A stretch of DNA of 19,751 bases from an uncultured Eubacteriales bacterium (GTDB taxonomy: Bacteria; Bacillota; Clostridia; Oscillospirales; CAG-272): assembly GCA_958352145.1 (NCBI GenBank), contig CATWNM010000037.1, positions 1 through 19,751 of the forward strand. The letters run 5' to 3'. Positions 8,578 to 14,044 of the stretch are shown piece by piece. How positions within the stretch are numbered: the stretch's first letter is position 1; the number at the start of each line of letters is the position of its first letter. The notes under the pieces were generated by a model. That model worked only from the letters and a program-made list of their open reading frames with translations, did no database searches and was not told the DNA's origin. The position numbers were made by a program, and so were the translations under genes.

Positions 8578-8849
8578 CGTTTTTCCATCCCTATCTCCGC
8601 AATATCTCCGCGGATCTCGATCGTCCCCTCAAAAAAATATGCGCACTTCAAGTGAGTTCCTCGAAATGAAATTTTCGCATCGCTGACCAGCGCCACAATT
8701 TCGTCTGCCTGATATTTTAAAAGCTTTTTGCATCCGCACAGAACAGCGCAGTCGCCGATCACTTGTATCCGATACGCGCTGCTCAGCGCATCCTCCGGAA
8801 GCTCAAGCTTTTCTGAAAGCCTGCTCCGAAGCCTCCTTAGTTTAGCCAA
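8574..8849 (-). CDS. yqfC: Sporulation protein YqfC (YabP/YqfC family)
   Basis: This 91-residue protein has the compact strand-rich YabP/YqfC pattern. It has a basic start (AKLRRLRSRLSEKLELPED), then ITVIGD-like IQVIGDCAVLCGCKKLLKY and a C-terminal IEIRGDIAEIGMEKR. The initiation codon is TTG at 8849, supported by GGAGGGG (8856-8862) placed 6 bases upstream. Its stop overlaps the yqfD start as ATGA. In Bacillus the yqfC-yqfD pair belongs to the sigma-E regulon, and the upstream region here has a matching promoter-like sequence. This is the first gene of the operon that runs through era, recO and mutS2. Confidence 0.9.
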   Translation of the reverse strand: MAKLRRLRSRLSEKLELPEDALSSAYRIQVIGDCAVLCGCKKLLKYQADEIVALVSDAKISFRGTHLKCAYFFEGTIEIRGDIAEIGMEKR

Positions 8850-8905
8850 TATACACCCCTCCGCTCATAACCGGTTGGTCAAAACAATATACTCATACTA
8901 AACCA

Positions 8906-8934
8906 AATGTATGATTTTAAAGGGGGACACATTA
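8906..8934 (-). promoter_or_regulatory. Candidate sigma-E promoter of the yqfC operon
   Basis: Read on the minus strand, CATACATT (8913-8906) fits the sigma-E -10 consensus CATACA-T. With a 14-base spacer, TAATGTG (8934-8928) matches 5 of 7 positions of the -35 consensus KMATATT. The predicted start of transcription lies about 50 bases before the yqfC TTG. The consensus is from Bacillus; use here is inferred. Confidence 0.55.
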
Positions 8935-8935
8935 C

Positions 8936-9823
8936 TTGACAAAGCAACTTGACCGGATAAAAATCCCGGGTGCTGCACTGCTTATCATTTTCTTCCTGTT
9001 TCATGTGGCGGCGGTAATGGAAGGAATCCGGCGCGCGCTTACAATCTGCGCCGTTTCGATCATTCCCTCTCTGTTTCTGTTTATGGTGCTGTCCGATTTT
9101 ACAGTTTCGCTTATTTTTTCAGAAAAAACTTCAAAAATACCGTTAAAATATTTTGTATTTTTTCTGGGAACCGTATGCGGTTTTCCTGTCGGAGCGCTCA
9201 GCTGCGAAAGGCTGTGCGCAATCGGCGCACTGGATAAAAAAAGCGCCGAACGCCTGATTCCTGTTTCCAACAGCACCAGTCCGGCTTTCGTGCTCGGCGC
9301 GCTTGGGAGTTCTATGCTCGGCAGCGTACAGCTTGGCGCACTGATATATATCGCGCAGACAATCTCAAACCTTATTTTTCTATTTCCCATAAAAATTATA
9401 CAGCGGCCTATGTCCGGCCAGCCCGAAAAAGAAGATGTCCTGACACTTTTTCTCCAAGCGATCGAGCGTGCGGTGAGCAGTATCTTTCGCGTCTGTGCGC
9501 TCATCTGCGTCTTTTCAGCCCTTTTATCTGTCCTGCAAACCTATCTTGGAAATAGCCCCATTTATTATATTTTCAGCGCTTTGTTGGAAATTGGAAACGG
9601 AACTTCTATTTGCGCTTCCCTTTTTAAAGTCAATCCGGCGCTTTCGCTTAGCCTTTGCGCGTTTGCCTGCGCTTGGTCGGGTATCTGTGTGCATTTTCAG
9701 ATTTTCTCTTCTTTAAAGTCAATAAAGATCAATAAAATTTATTTTGTCTTTTTTAAGCTTTTACAAGGCATTCTCTGTGCAGTTCTGTGCTGGTTCGGGT
9801 ATAAAATTTTCTTTGCCGCTTGA
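8936..9823 (+). CDS. ylbJ: YlbJ-like sporulation integral membrane protein
   Basis: This 295-residue protein has about eight hydrophobic segments and no large soluble domain. Motifs I associate with the YlbJ/nucleoside-recognition 'Gate' family are CGFPVGALSCERL, PVSNSTSPAFVLGALGSSMLGS, EIGNGTSICAS and AWSGICVHFQ. The family's Bacillus member is a sporulation membrane protein needed for spore heat resistance. This protein is shorter than the roughly 400-residue Bacillus form. The initiation codon is TTG at 8936, supported by AAAGGGGG (8919-8926) 9 bases upstream. It is divergent from yqfC, and its ribosome-binding region overlaps the candidate sigma-E promoter of that operon. No convincing promoter for this gene itself was found. 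The alternative is a related Gate-domain transporter with another role. Confidence 0.75.
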   Translation: MTKQLDRIKIPGAALLIIFFLFHVAAVMEGIRRALTICAVSIIPSLFLFMVLSDFTVSLIFSEKTSKIPLKYFVFFLGTVCGFPVGALSCERLCAIGALDKKSAERLIPVSNSTSPAFVLGALGSSMLGSVQLGALIYIAQTISNLIFLFPIKIIQRPMSGQPEKEDVLTLFLQAIERAVSSIFRVCALICVFSALLSVLQTYLGNSPIYYIFSALLEIGNGTSICASLFKVNPALSLSLCAFACAWSGICVHFQIFSSLKSIKINKIYFVFFKLLQGILCAVLCWFGYKIFFAA

Positions 9824-9848
9824 AATTCACGTCGATTTATGGTATGAT
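9820..9848 (+). promoter_or_regulatory. Extended -10 sigma-A promoter of the small cysteine protein gene
   Basis: TTGAAA (9820-9825) and TATGAT (9843-9848) are separated by 17 bases, with TG at 9840-9841 giving an extended -10. The -35 hexamer overlaps the stop codon of the ylbJ-like gene. Transcription should start near 9855. Confidence 0.75.
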
Positions 9849-9887
9849 AACAACGCATATGAATTTGTTGGAAAGGCTTTTTCAATC

Positions 9888-10085
9888 ATGAAAAAAAAAC
9901 TGCTGGAAGAATATGATATTTCAAAGACCTGCGCATTCTGCGAATATGCTACCAAAACGCTGTACAGCGAAAAAATGCTTTGCAGAAAGCGCGGGCTTGT
10001 CAACGCATGTTTTTCTTGCCGCGCTTTTTCTTACGATCTGATGAAACGCATACCCAAACGGATGCCTCCGCTTTTAAAACCTTGA
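9888..10085 (+). CDS. Small five-cysteine protein of unknown function
   Basis: The 65-residue product has CAFC (residues 15-18), Cys32 in MLCRKRG, and CFSC (41-44), then a basic proline-rich tail (KRIPKRMPPLLKP). The two CxxC pairs plus a central cysteine suggest a small metal-binding module or a redox protein. No signal peptide or membrane segment is seen. The ATG at 9888 was chosen because GGAAAGG (9870-9876) lies 11 bases upstream and because the promoter just above excludes the longer in-frame extension, which runs back into the ylbJ-like gene. The pattern looks like a conserved clostridial small protein, but I cannot name a family. It has its own promoter and converges on the LysR gene with only 31 bases between stops. 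Confidence 0.72.
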   Translation: MKKKLLEEYDISKTCAFCEYATKTLYSEKMLCRKRGLVNACFSCRAFSYDLMKRIPKRMPPLLKP

Positions 10086-10116
10086 TCTAAACAAAAACGC
10101 GCTCTCTGTTCGTTGC

Positions 10117-11019
10117 TTACAGTCTTGTACAATCGATTATGCTTGCTGCCTTTTCGGCAAATCTCAGAACCTCTTCAGACGCATGCGGACTGTAAAGTAA
10201 ACCGTAAGGAATACTATATTCCCAATTGACCGGAATAGAAATAAGCGCGGGATGAACTTCGCTCCAGCATTCAAGCGTCAGCAGTACCTTGCCCGTTTCA
10301 GCGCAGCGGTTAAAGACGGATAAATCATAGAATTGCGGCGTGTCCTCTATGCGGATCTGCGGATGATGCTTTTCCAAATCGTTTCTCAGCAAATCGTTTA
10401 CTTCTGAGTCTCCCCGCTTTACCATCATCAGCGTTTCGCCATACAAGTCTTCGATTTCAATTATTTTTTTGTCTGCAAGGCGGTGTTCTCTTGATACCGC
10501 CACCATTTTTTTATATTTTCCAAGCGGAAGAAAACTGCAGCGCGAAAGCCATGCTTTAGAATCACACACGCCGATCAGAAAATCAAATTTTTTCCCTAAT
10601 TTTTCAATTTCTGAAAGAATCCCCTTATGATTATCCTCAAACGGCACAAGATGCAGCTTATGGCCTGGGAAGTCTTTTTTTACCCGATACCATACGTCCA
10701 TAAATGGTTTTGCCGGATTCAAAAGCGACGTTCCTACGCAAAAAGCGGCGTCATAATCTGAGACCGCTTTTTGCGCTTCGGCTATTGATTTTTTGGAATA
10801 ATCTATGATAAATTTTGCATCGCTATAAAAGATGTTCCCCGCTTTGGTGAGTCTGATTCCTGAATGTGTTCGTTCTACCAGCTTCAATTCCAGACGGTTT
10901 TCCAAAGCGTTGATCTGTTTCATAACCGCCGTGGAAGAAATATAAAGCCGTTCTGACGCTTTCGTGAAACTCCCGCAGTCGGCAACGGCAATAAACGTAT
11001 CTAAAATCGGATTGTACAC
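10117..11019 (-). CDS. LysR-type transcriptional regulator
   Basis: The 300-residue protein has the LysR winged-helix domain at its N terminus: NPILDTFIAVADCGSFTKASERLYISSTAVMKQINALE, followed by LELKLVERTHSGIRLTKAG. After a linker helix comes the periplasmic-binding-protein-like effector domain (about residues 85-290). The start is the GTG at 11019, supported by AGGGG 7 bases upstream; it gives the normal short LysR N terminus. A longer in-frame start at 11085 would begin inside the regulator's own promoter. The gene is divergent from the cupin-CMD-AKR genes, which are its likely targets. The effector is unknown; the function of the targets suggests a small aldehyde, quinone or aromatic compound. 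Confidence 0.92.
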   Translation of the reverse strand: MYNPILDTFIAVADCGSFTKASERLYISSTAVMKQINALENRLELKLVERTHSGIRLTKAGNIFYSDAKFIIDYSKKSIAEAQKAVSDYDAAFCVGTSLLNPAKPFMDVWYRVKKDFPGHKLHLVPFEDNHKGILSEIEKLGKKFDFLIGVCDSKAWLSRCSFLPLGKYKKMVAVSREHRLADKKIIEIEDLYGETLMMVKRGDSEVNDLLRNDLEKHHPQIRIEDTPQFYDLSVFNRCAETGKVLLTLECWSEVHPALISIPVNWEYSIPYGLLYSPHASEEVLRFAEKAASIIDCTRL

Positions 11020-11031
11020 AGTAGCACCCCT

Positions 11032-11058
11032 ATAGTATAAACTTTTGGTTTCTACTAT
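11032..11058. promoter_or_regulatory. Imperfect inverted repeat, candidate LysR operator
   Basis: ATAGTATAAAC (11032-11042) and GTTTCTACTAT (11048-11058) are reverse complements at 10 of 11 positions, separated by the 5 bases TTTTG. The centre (11045) is about 65 bases upstream of the predicted cupin transcription start, the standard position of a LysR recognition site. The repeat also covers the predicted start site of the lysR gene, which would allow autorepression. Confidence 0.7.
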
Positions 11059-11085
11059 GATAACATCTCGGATATTCCATGTCAA
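11057..11085 (-). promoter_or_regulatory. sigma-A promoter of the lysR gene
   Basis: On the minus strand TTGACA (11085-11080) and TATCAT (11062-11057) are separated by 17 bases, with TGT directly before the -10. Transcription should start near 11050, giving a leader of about 30 bases. The inverted repeat at 11032-11058 overlaps the -10 and the start site. Confidence 0.75.
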
Positions 11086-11103
11086 TACAGAAAGTGCTAT
11101 AAT
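11075..11103 (+). promoter_or_regulatory. Activator-dependent promoter of the cupin operon
   Basis: A perfect TATAAT (11098-11103) with upstream TGC forms an extended -10. The -35 position (11075-11080, TTCCAT) is poor, as expected for a LysR-activated promoter. Its -35 overlaps the -35 of the divergent lysR promoter by one base. Transcription should start near 11110. Confidence 0.6.
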
Positions 11104-11204
11104 AAAAATGTATGAGAGATTTCAGCGCATATTATAGCATGATAAAAAAGCAAACAAATACGAATCCCAACAGTAGATTTTCATATGGAGAGGCGGGCGA
11201 AAAA

Positions 11205-11624
11205 ATGAAACTGCAGGAAATGAGCGTATTTCCTATAGGGGAAGCGAATAGCGGATTTGCCAAGTATTTTATCGGAAAAAGCTATTTAAACATGCTCTCG
11301 ACCGAACAAGTCGTCATCGGAAATGTAACTTTTGAGCCGGGATGCAGAAATAACTGGCATATTCATCACGCCGACCAAGGCGGCGGACAAATACTGCTCG
11401 TTACGGCAGGAGAAGGCTGGTATCAGGAATGGGCGCACAAACAGAGAAATCTGAAAGCAGGCGACATCGTTCATATTCCGGCGGGTGTAAAGCACTGGCA
11501 TGGAGCGGCAGCAGATACGTGGTTTCAGCACTTGGCTATTGAAGTGCCCGGAGCAAACGGTAGGACCGAGTGGTGCGAACCCGTTGCGGAAGAGGCGTAT
11601 AAGAATTTGCTAAAAGAGGTGTAA
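11205..11624 (+). CDS. Small single-domain cupin
   Basis: The 139-residue protein is one cupin barrel. Motif 1 is FEPGCRNNWHIHHADQGGGQILLVTAGEGW, cut here in the middle by a GGG insertion; motif 2 is AGDIVHIPAGVKHWHGA. Metal ligands are probably His52, His54, Gln62 and His97, with His109 nearby. The arrangement recalls the small manganese cupins of the GtHNL (mandelonitrile lyase) type, but the natural reaction here is unknown. The ATG at 11205 was chosen because GGAGAGGCGGG lies upstream and because the earlier ATG at 11112 would sit on the predicted transcription start. The stop overlaps the next gene. It is the first gene of the LysR-controlled cassette and may act on the same compound as the CMD-like protein and the reductase. 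Confidence 0.85.
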   Translation: MKLQEMSVFPIGEANSGFAKYFIGKSYLNMLSTEQVVIGNVTFEPGCRNNWHIHHADQGGGQILLVTAGEGWYQEWAHKQRNLKAGDIVHIPAGVKHWHGAAADTWFQHLAIEVPGANGRTEWCEPVAEEAYKNLLKEV

Positions 11625-11626
11625 TG

Positions 11627-11953
11627 ATGACAAAGGTAACGGCAGGAAGAGATGAACTCAACGCATTTGCGCCTAAATTTGCGGAACTTAACGATGATAT
11701 TTTGTTCGGTGAGATTTGGGCAAGAGAGGACAAACTGTCTGCAAGGGATAGAAGCATTGTTACAGTGACAGTTTTAATGGCAAGCGGAATTTTAGATAAT
11801 TCTCTTAAATTTCATATGCAAAACGCCAAAAATTACGGCGTAACCAAAGACGAAATTTCGGAGATTTTAACGCACGCTGCTTTTTACGCAGGCTGGCCAA
11901 AGGCATGGGCGGCCTTTCGAATGGCAAAAGAAGTTTGGGCAGAAAACAAATAA
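11627..11953 (+). CDS. Carboxymuconolactone decarboxylase-family protein
   Basis: The protein of 108 residues is entirely helical and matches the CMD family: AGRDELNAFAPKFAELNDDILFGEIWARE, here preceding LSARDRSIVTVTVLMASG, then the core helix with NYGVTKDEISEILTHAAFYAGWP. The CxxC pair that gives AhpD members peroxidase activity is absent, so it belongs to the non-redox branch. Two adjacent ATGs exist: 11624 overlaps the cupin stop, and 11627 lies 7 bases after GAGG and is preferred. Cupin and CMD domains are often found together or fused, which supports a joint role. The substrate is unknown; decarboxylation of a muconolactone is not implied by this family name alone. Confidence 0.87.
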   Translation: MTKVTAGRDELNAFAPKFAELNDDILFGEIWAREDKLSARDRSIVTVTVLMASGILDNSLKFHMQNAKNYGVTKDEISEILTHAAFYAGWPKAWAAFRMAKEVWAENK

Positions 11954-12053
11954 AAAACACGTGCGGCAACGTATAATGCGAAGTATCTTGGTGTAGTTAT
12001 AGTGTGCTGACAGCGAAACAGCATGAAAAACAACAGAAATAAGGAGAGCGCTC

Positions 12054-12920
12054 ATGGAATATATCACGCTTACAAACGGCGTCAAAATGCCAATTTTGGG
12101 ATACGGAGTCTATCAGGTAACAAAAGACGAGTGCGAACGCTGCGTACTGAATGCATTAAAAGCTGGCTACCGCTCTATTGATACGGCGCAGGCTTACTTT
12201 AACGAAGAGGAAGTTGGCTGCGCAATCAAAAAATCAGGGGTTGCAAGAAATGAAATTTTTCTTACCTCGAAAGTTTGGATTGAAAATTATGGATATGAAA
12301 GCTGCAAAAATTCCGTAGAAAAATCGCTGAAAAAACTACAGACGGATTATCTTGACCTGATGCTATTGCATCAGCCATTTTCCGATTATTACGGAGCATG
12401 GAGAGCCTTAGAGGATTTATACGATCAGGGAAAGCTTCGCTCCATAGGCATTTCAAACTTCTATCCCGACAGAATGGTCGATATCGCTTCTTTTGCCAGA
12501 ATTTGCCCCATGGTAAATCAGGTGGAAACCCATCCTTTTTATCAACAAACGGCAGCTAAAAAATATATGAATAAATACGGCGTCCAAATTGAAGCGTGGG
12601 CGCCTTTTGGCGAGGGACGCGGCGGCTTGTTTGAAAACGAAACGCTTCAAGAAATCGGAAATCAATATGGAAAAACAACGGCGCAAGTTATGCTCCGCTG
12701 GAATATTCAGCGCGGGGTCGTTGTCATTCCAAAATCCACGCATTACGAACGAATGAAAGAAAACATCGACGTATTTGATTTTGCATTAACCGAAAGCGAT
12801 ATGGAAAAAATTTCAACTTTGGACAAGGCGGAAAGTTCGTTCTTTTCTCACTATGATCCTGCTATAGTGGAGTGGTTTGTCAAAATGGTTGAAGAACGGA
12901 AAGAGAAAAATCGGAAATAG
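12054..12920 (+). CDS. Aldo/keto reductase
   Basis: This 288-residue NADPH-type oxidoreductase shows the complete AKR catalytic tetrad: Asp43 and Tyr48 (SIDTAQAYFNEEEVG), Lys73 (LTSKVW) and His106 (LLHQP). The cofactor loop VIPKSTHYERMKENIDVFDF is present near the C terminus. It resembles the 2,5-diketo-gluconate reductase/prostaglandin F synthase-like bacterial AKR group and probably reduces an aldehyde or ketone in the cytoplasm. AAGGAG (12041-12046) lies 7 bases before the ATG. It follows the CMD gene by 100 bases without a clear terminator, and a long terminator comes after it, so it is probably the third gene of the LysR-controlled unit. The 100-base gap includes a TATAAT-like hexamer with no good -35. 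Confidence 0.93.
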   Translation: MEYITLTNGVKMPILGYGVYQVTKDECERCVLNALKAGYRSIDTAQAYFNEEEVGCAIKKSGVARNEIFLTSKVWIENYGYESCKNSVEKSLKKLQTDYLDLMLLHQPFSDYYGAWRALEDLYDQGKLRSIGISNFYPDRMVDIASFARICPMVNQVETHPFYQQTAAKKYMNKYGVQIEAWAPFGEGRGGLFENETLQEIGNQYGKTTAQVMLRWNIQRGVVVIPKSTHYERMKENIDVFDFALTESDMEKISTLDKAESSFFSHYDPAIVEWFVKMVEERKEKNRK

Positions 12921-13006
12921 AGTACGCTGCGTTTCATTTTGACGACATCAGAATGACGCAGACAGAAATTGAAAAAGGATTAAGCCATGCACTGCACAAA
13001 GCTTAA
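12893..13006 (+). pseudogene. Possible C-terminal gene remnant overlapping the end of the AKR gene
   Basis: One reading frame different from the AKR stays open from 12893 to a TAA at 13004-13006. From about 12914 it reads as a plausible protein C terminus: YAAFHFDDIRMTQTEIEKG, then LSHALHKA and stop. The last helix faintly resembles C-terminal helices of PLP-dependent aminotransferases or MocR regulators (pattern MTxxEIExG). There is no start codon or binding site. It may be the fossil of a deleted gene or a chance open frame; its final codons form the left arm and loop of the terminator. Confidence 0.25.
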
Positions 13007-13015
13007 TCCTTTTTT
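12972..13015. terminator. Symmetrical intrinsic terminator between the AKR gene and recR
   Basis: AAAAAGGATTAAGC (12972-12985) pairs perfectly over 14 bp with GCTTAATCCTTTTT (13001-13014), around a 15-base loop. Because the arm ends are A and T runs, it can terminate in both directions: the AKR operon from the left and recR from the right. Confidence 0.88.
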
Positions 13016-13073
13016 CTATTCGAATTTTTTGACTTTTACCAAGGCATTCGGCTTTGTACAGAGCGTTTGGTTT

Positions 13074-13664
13074 TTAAAACTCTTTGCGCCCTTCGATCGC
13101 GCGATCCAACGTAACCTCATCGGCATATTCAATATCTCCACCTACCGGAATGCCGTATGCCAGACGACTTACACGGACGCCAAGCGGCTTGATCAATTTG
13201 GAAATATACATCGCAGTCGTTTCACCTTCCACTGTAGGATTTGTGGCTACGATCACTTCGCTGGCATCTTTTGCACGAACAATCAAATCATTGATGGCGA
13301 GTTTATCCGGCGTTATGCCGTTAATAGGCGAAATTACACCACCTAACACATGATACACGCCGCGAAAGCCGCGTACCTTTTCAAAAGCCAACACGGCTTT
13401 CGCGTCTTCCACCACACAGATAATTGTGCGATCTCGCGTACTGTCCGCACATATCGGACAAATTTCCTCGACAGAAAAATTATGACAAATCCGGCAACGC
13501 CGAACTTGCCGCTTTGCCTCTAAAATTGCGTCAGAAAAAGCTTTGACCTCCTCATCAGATAGATCCAGAACGGCAAACGTCATGCGCGCCGCACTTTTTC
13601 TGCCGATACCCGGCAATTTGCGAAACTGTTCGATCAGTTTTTCCAGCGGAGCAAGATATTCCAT
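13074..13664 (-). CDS. recR: RecR, recombination mediator
   Basis: RecR forms a ring clamp and works with RecO and RecF in loading RecA. The 196-residue protein has the N-terminal helix-hairpin-helix (FRKLPGIGRKSAARMTF), a four-cysteine zinc finger (Cys57, Cys60, Cys69, Cys72) and a Toprim domain starting IICVVED. The C-terminal RLAYGIPVGGDIEYAD motif is complete. The length is normal. It starts 17 bases after ybaB; the binding site is modest (TGGGG). It is the last gene of the scr-dnaX-ybaB-recR block seen in many Firmicutes. Confidence 0.96.
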   Translation of the reverse strand: MEYLAPLEKLIEQFRKLPGIGRKSAARMTFAVLDLSDEEVKAFSDAILEAKRQVRRCRICHNFSVEEICPICADSTRDRTIICVVEDAKAVLAFEKVRGFRGVYHVLGGVISPINGITPDKLAINDLIVRAKDASEVIVATNPTVEGETTAMYISKLIKPLGVRVSRLAYGIPVGGDIEYADEVTLDRAIEGRKEF

Positions 13665-13681
13665 TTTATGTACCCCAGCAC

Positions 13682-14026
13682 TTAGAACATTCCGGGCATA
13701 GACAAATTGCCGGTAATTTTCGCCATTTCGTTTTCGCTTGCGGTATCCACTTTTTTAATCGCTTCATTTACTGCGGCAGTAATCACGTCAGACAACGTTT
13801 CAATGTCCTCCGGATCTACAATTTCCGGTTTGATCTCTATATTTAATATTTCACGTTTACCGTTGATTTTTACTGTAACCATACCGCCGCCCGCCACAGC
13901 TTCATATTCCCTGGTTTCAAGTTCGGCCTGCAGCGCTGCCATATCTTCCTGCATTTTTTGCGCCTGTTTCAGCATCCCGCTCATATTCTGCGCGCCGCCT
14001 ACTCCTTTGGGATAATTTGCTCTCAT
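13682..14026 (-). CDS. ybaB: YbaB/EbfC nucleoid-associated protein
   Basis: The 114-residue protein is a small DNA-binding dimer of the YbaB/EbfC family. The helix MSGMLKQAQKMQEDMAALQ, the following REYEAVAGGGMVTVKINGK hairpin and the helical end VITAAVNEAIKKVD are diagnostic. The tail is glycine- and methionine-rich (NLSMPGMF). A GGAGGAAC site precedes the ATG. It sits between dnaX and recR with gaps of 18 and 17 bases, and is surely co-transcribed with them. Confidence 0.95.
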   Translation of the reverse strand: MRANYPKGVGGAQNMSGMLKQAQKMQEDMAALQAELETREYEAVAGGGMVTVKINGKREILNIEIKPEIVDPEDIETLSDVITAAVNEAIKKVDTASENEMAKITGNLSMPGMF

Positions 14027-14044
14027 CGTCTGTTCCTCCGATTT

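Noticed and set aside
8891..8901. CATACTAA on the plus strand as a possible sigma-E -10 for the ylbJ-like gene.
   Set aside because: No KMATATT-like -35 is found at 13-14 bases upstream, and it matches the -10 consensus less well than the minus-strand element.
9859..9891. Ten-codon reading frame (MNLLERLFQS) ending in an ATGA overlap with the small cysteine gene, resembling a leader peptide.
   Set aside because: Its ATG lies only a few bases after the predicted transcription start and has no ribosome-binding site; the overlap may be chance.
11112..11204. N-terminal extension of the cupin by 31 residues.
   Set aside because: The earlier ATG lies at the predicted transcription start, lacks a binding site, and the extension does not resemble cupin N termini.
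11954..12053. TATAAT-like hexamer in the gap before the aldo/keto reductase as a separate promoter.
   Set aside because: There is no acceptable -35 at 16-18 bases and no terminator before it, so read-through from the cupin promoter is simpler.
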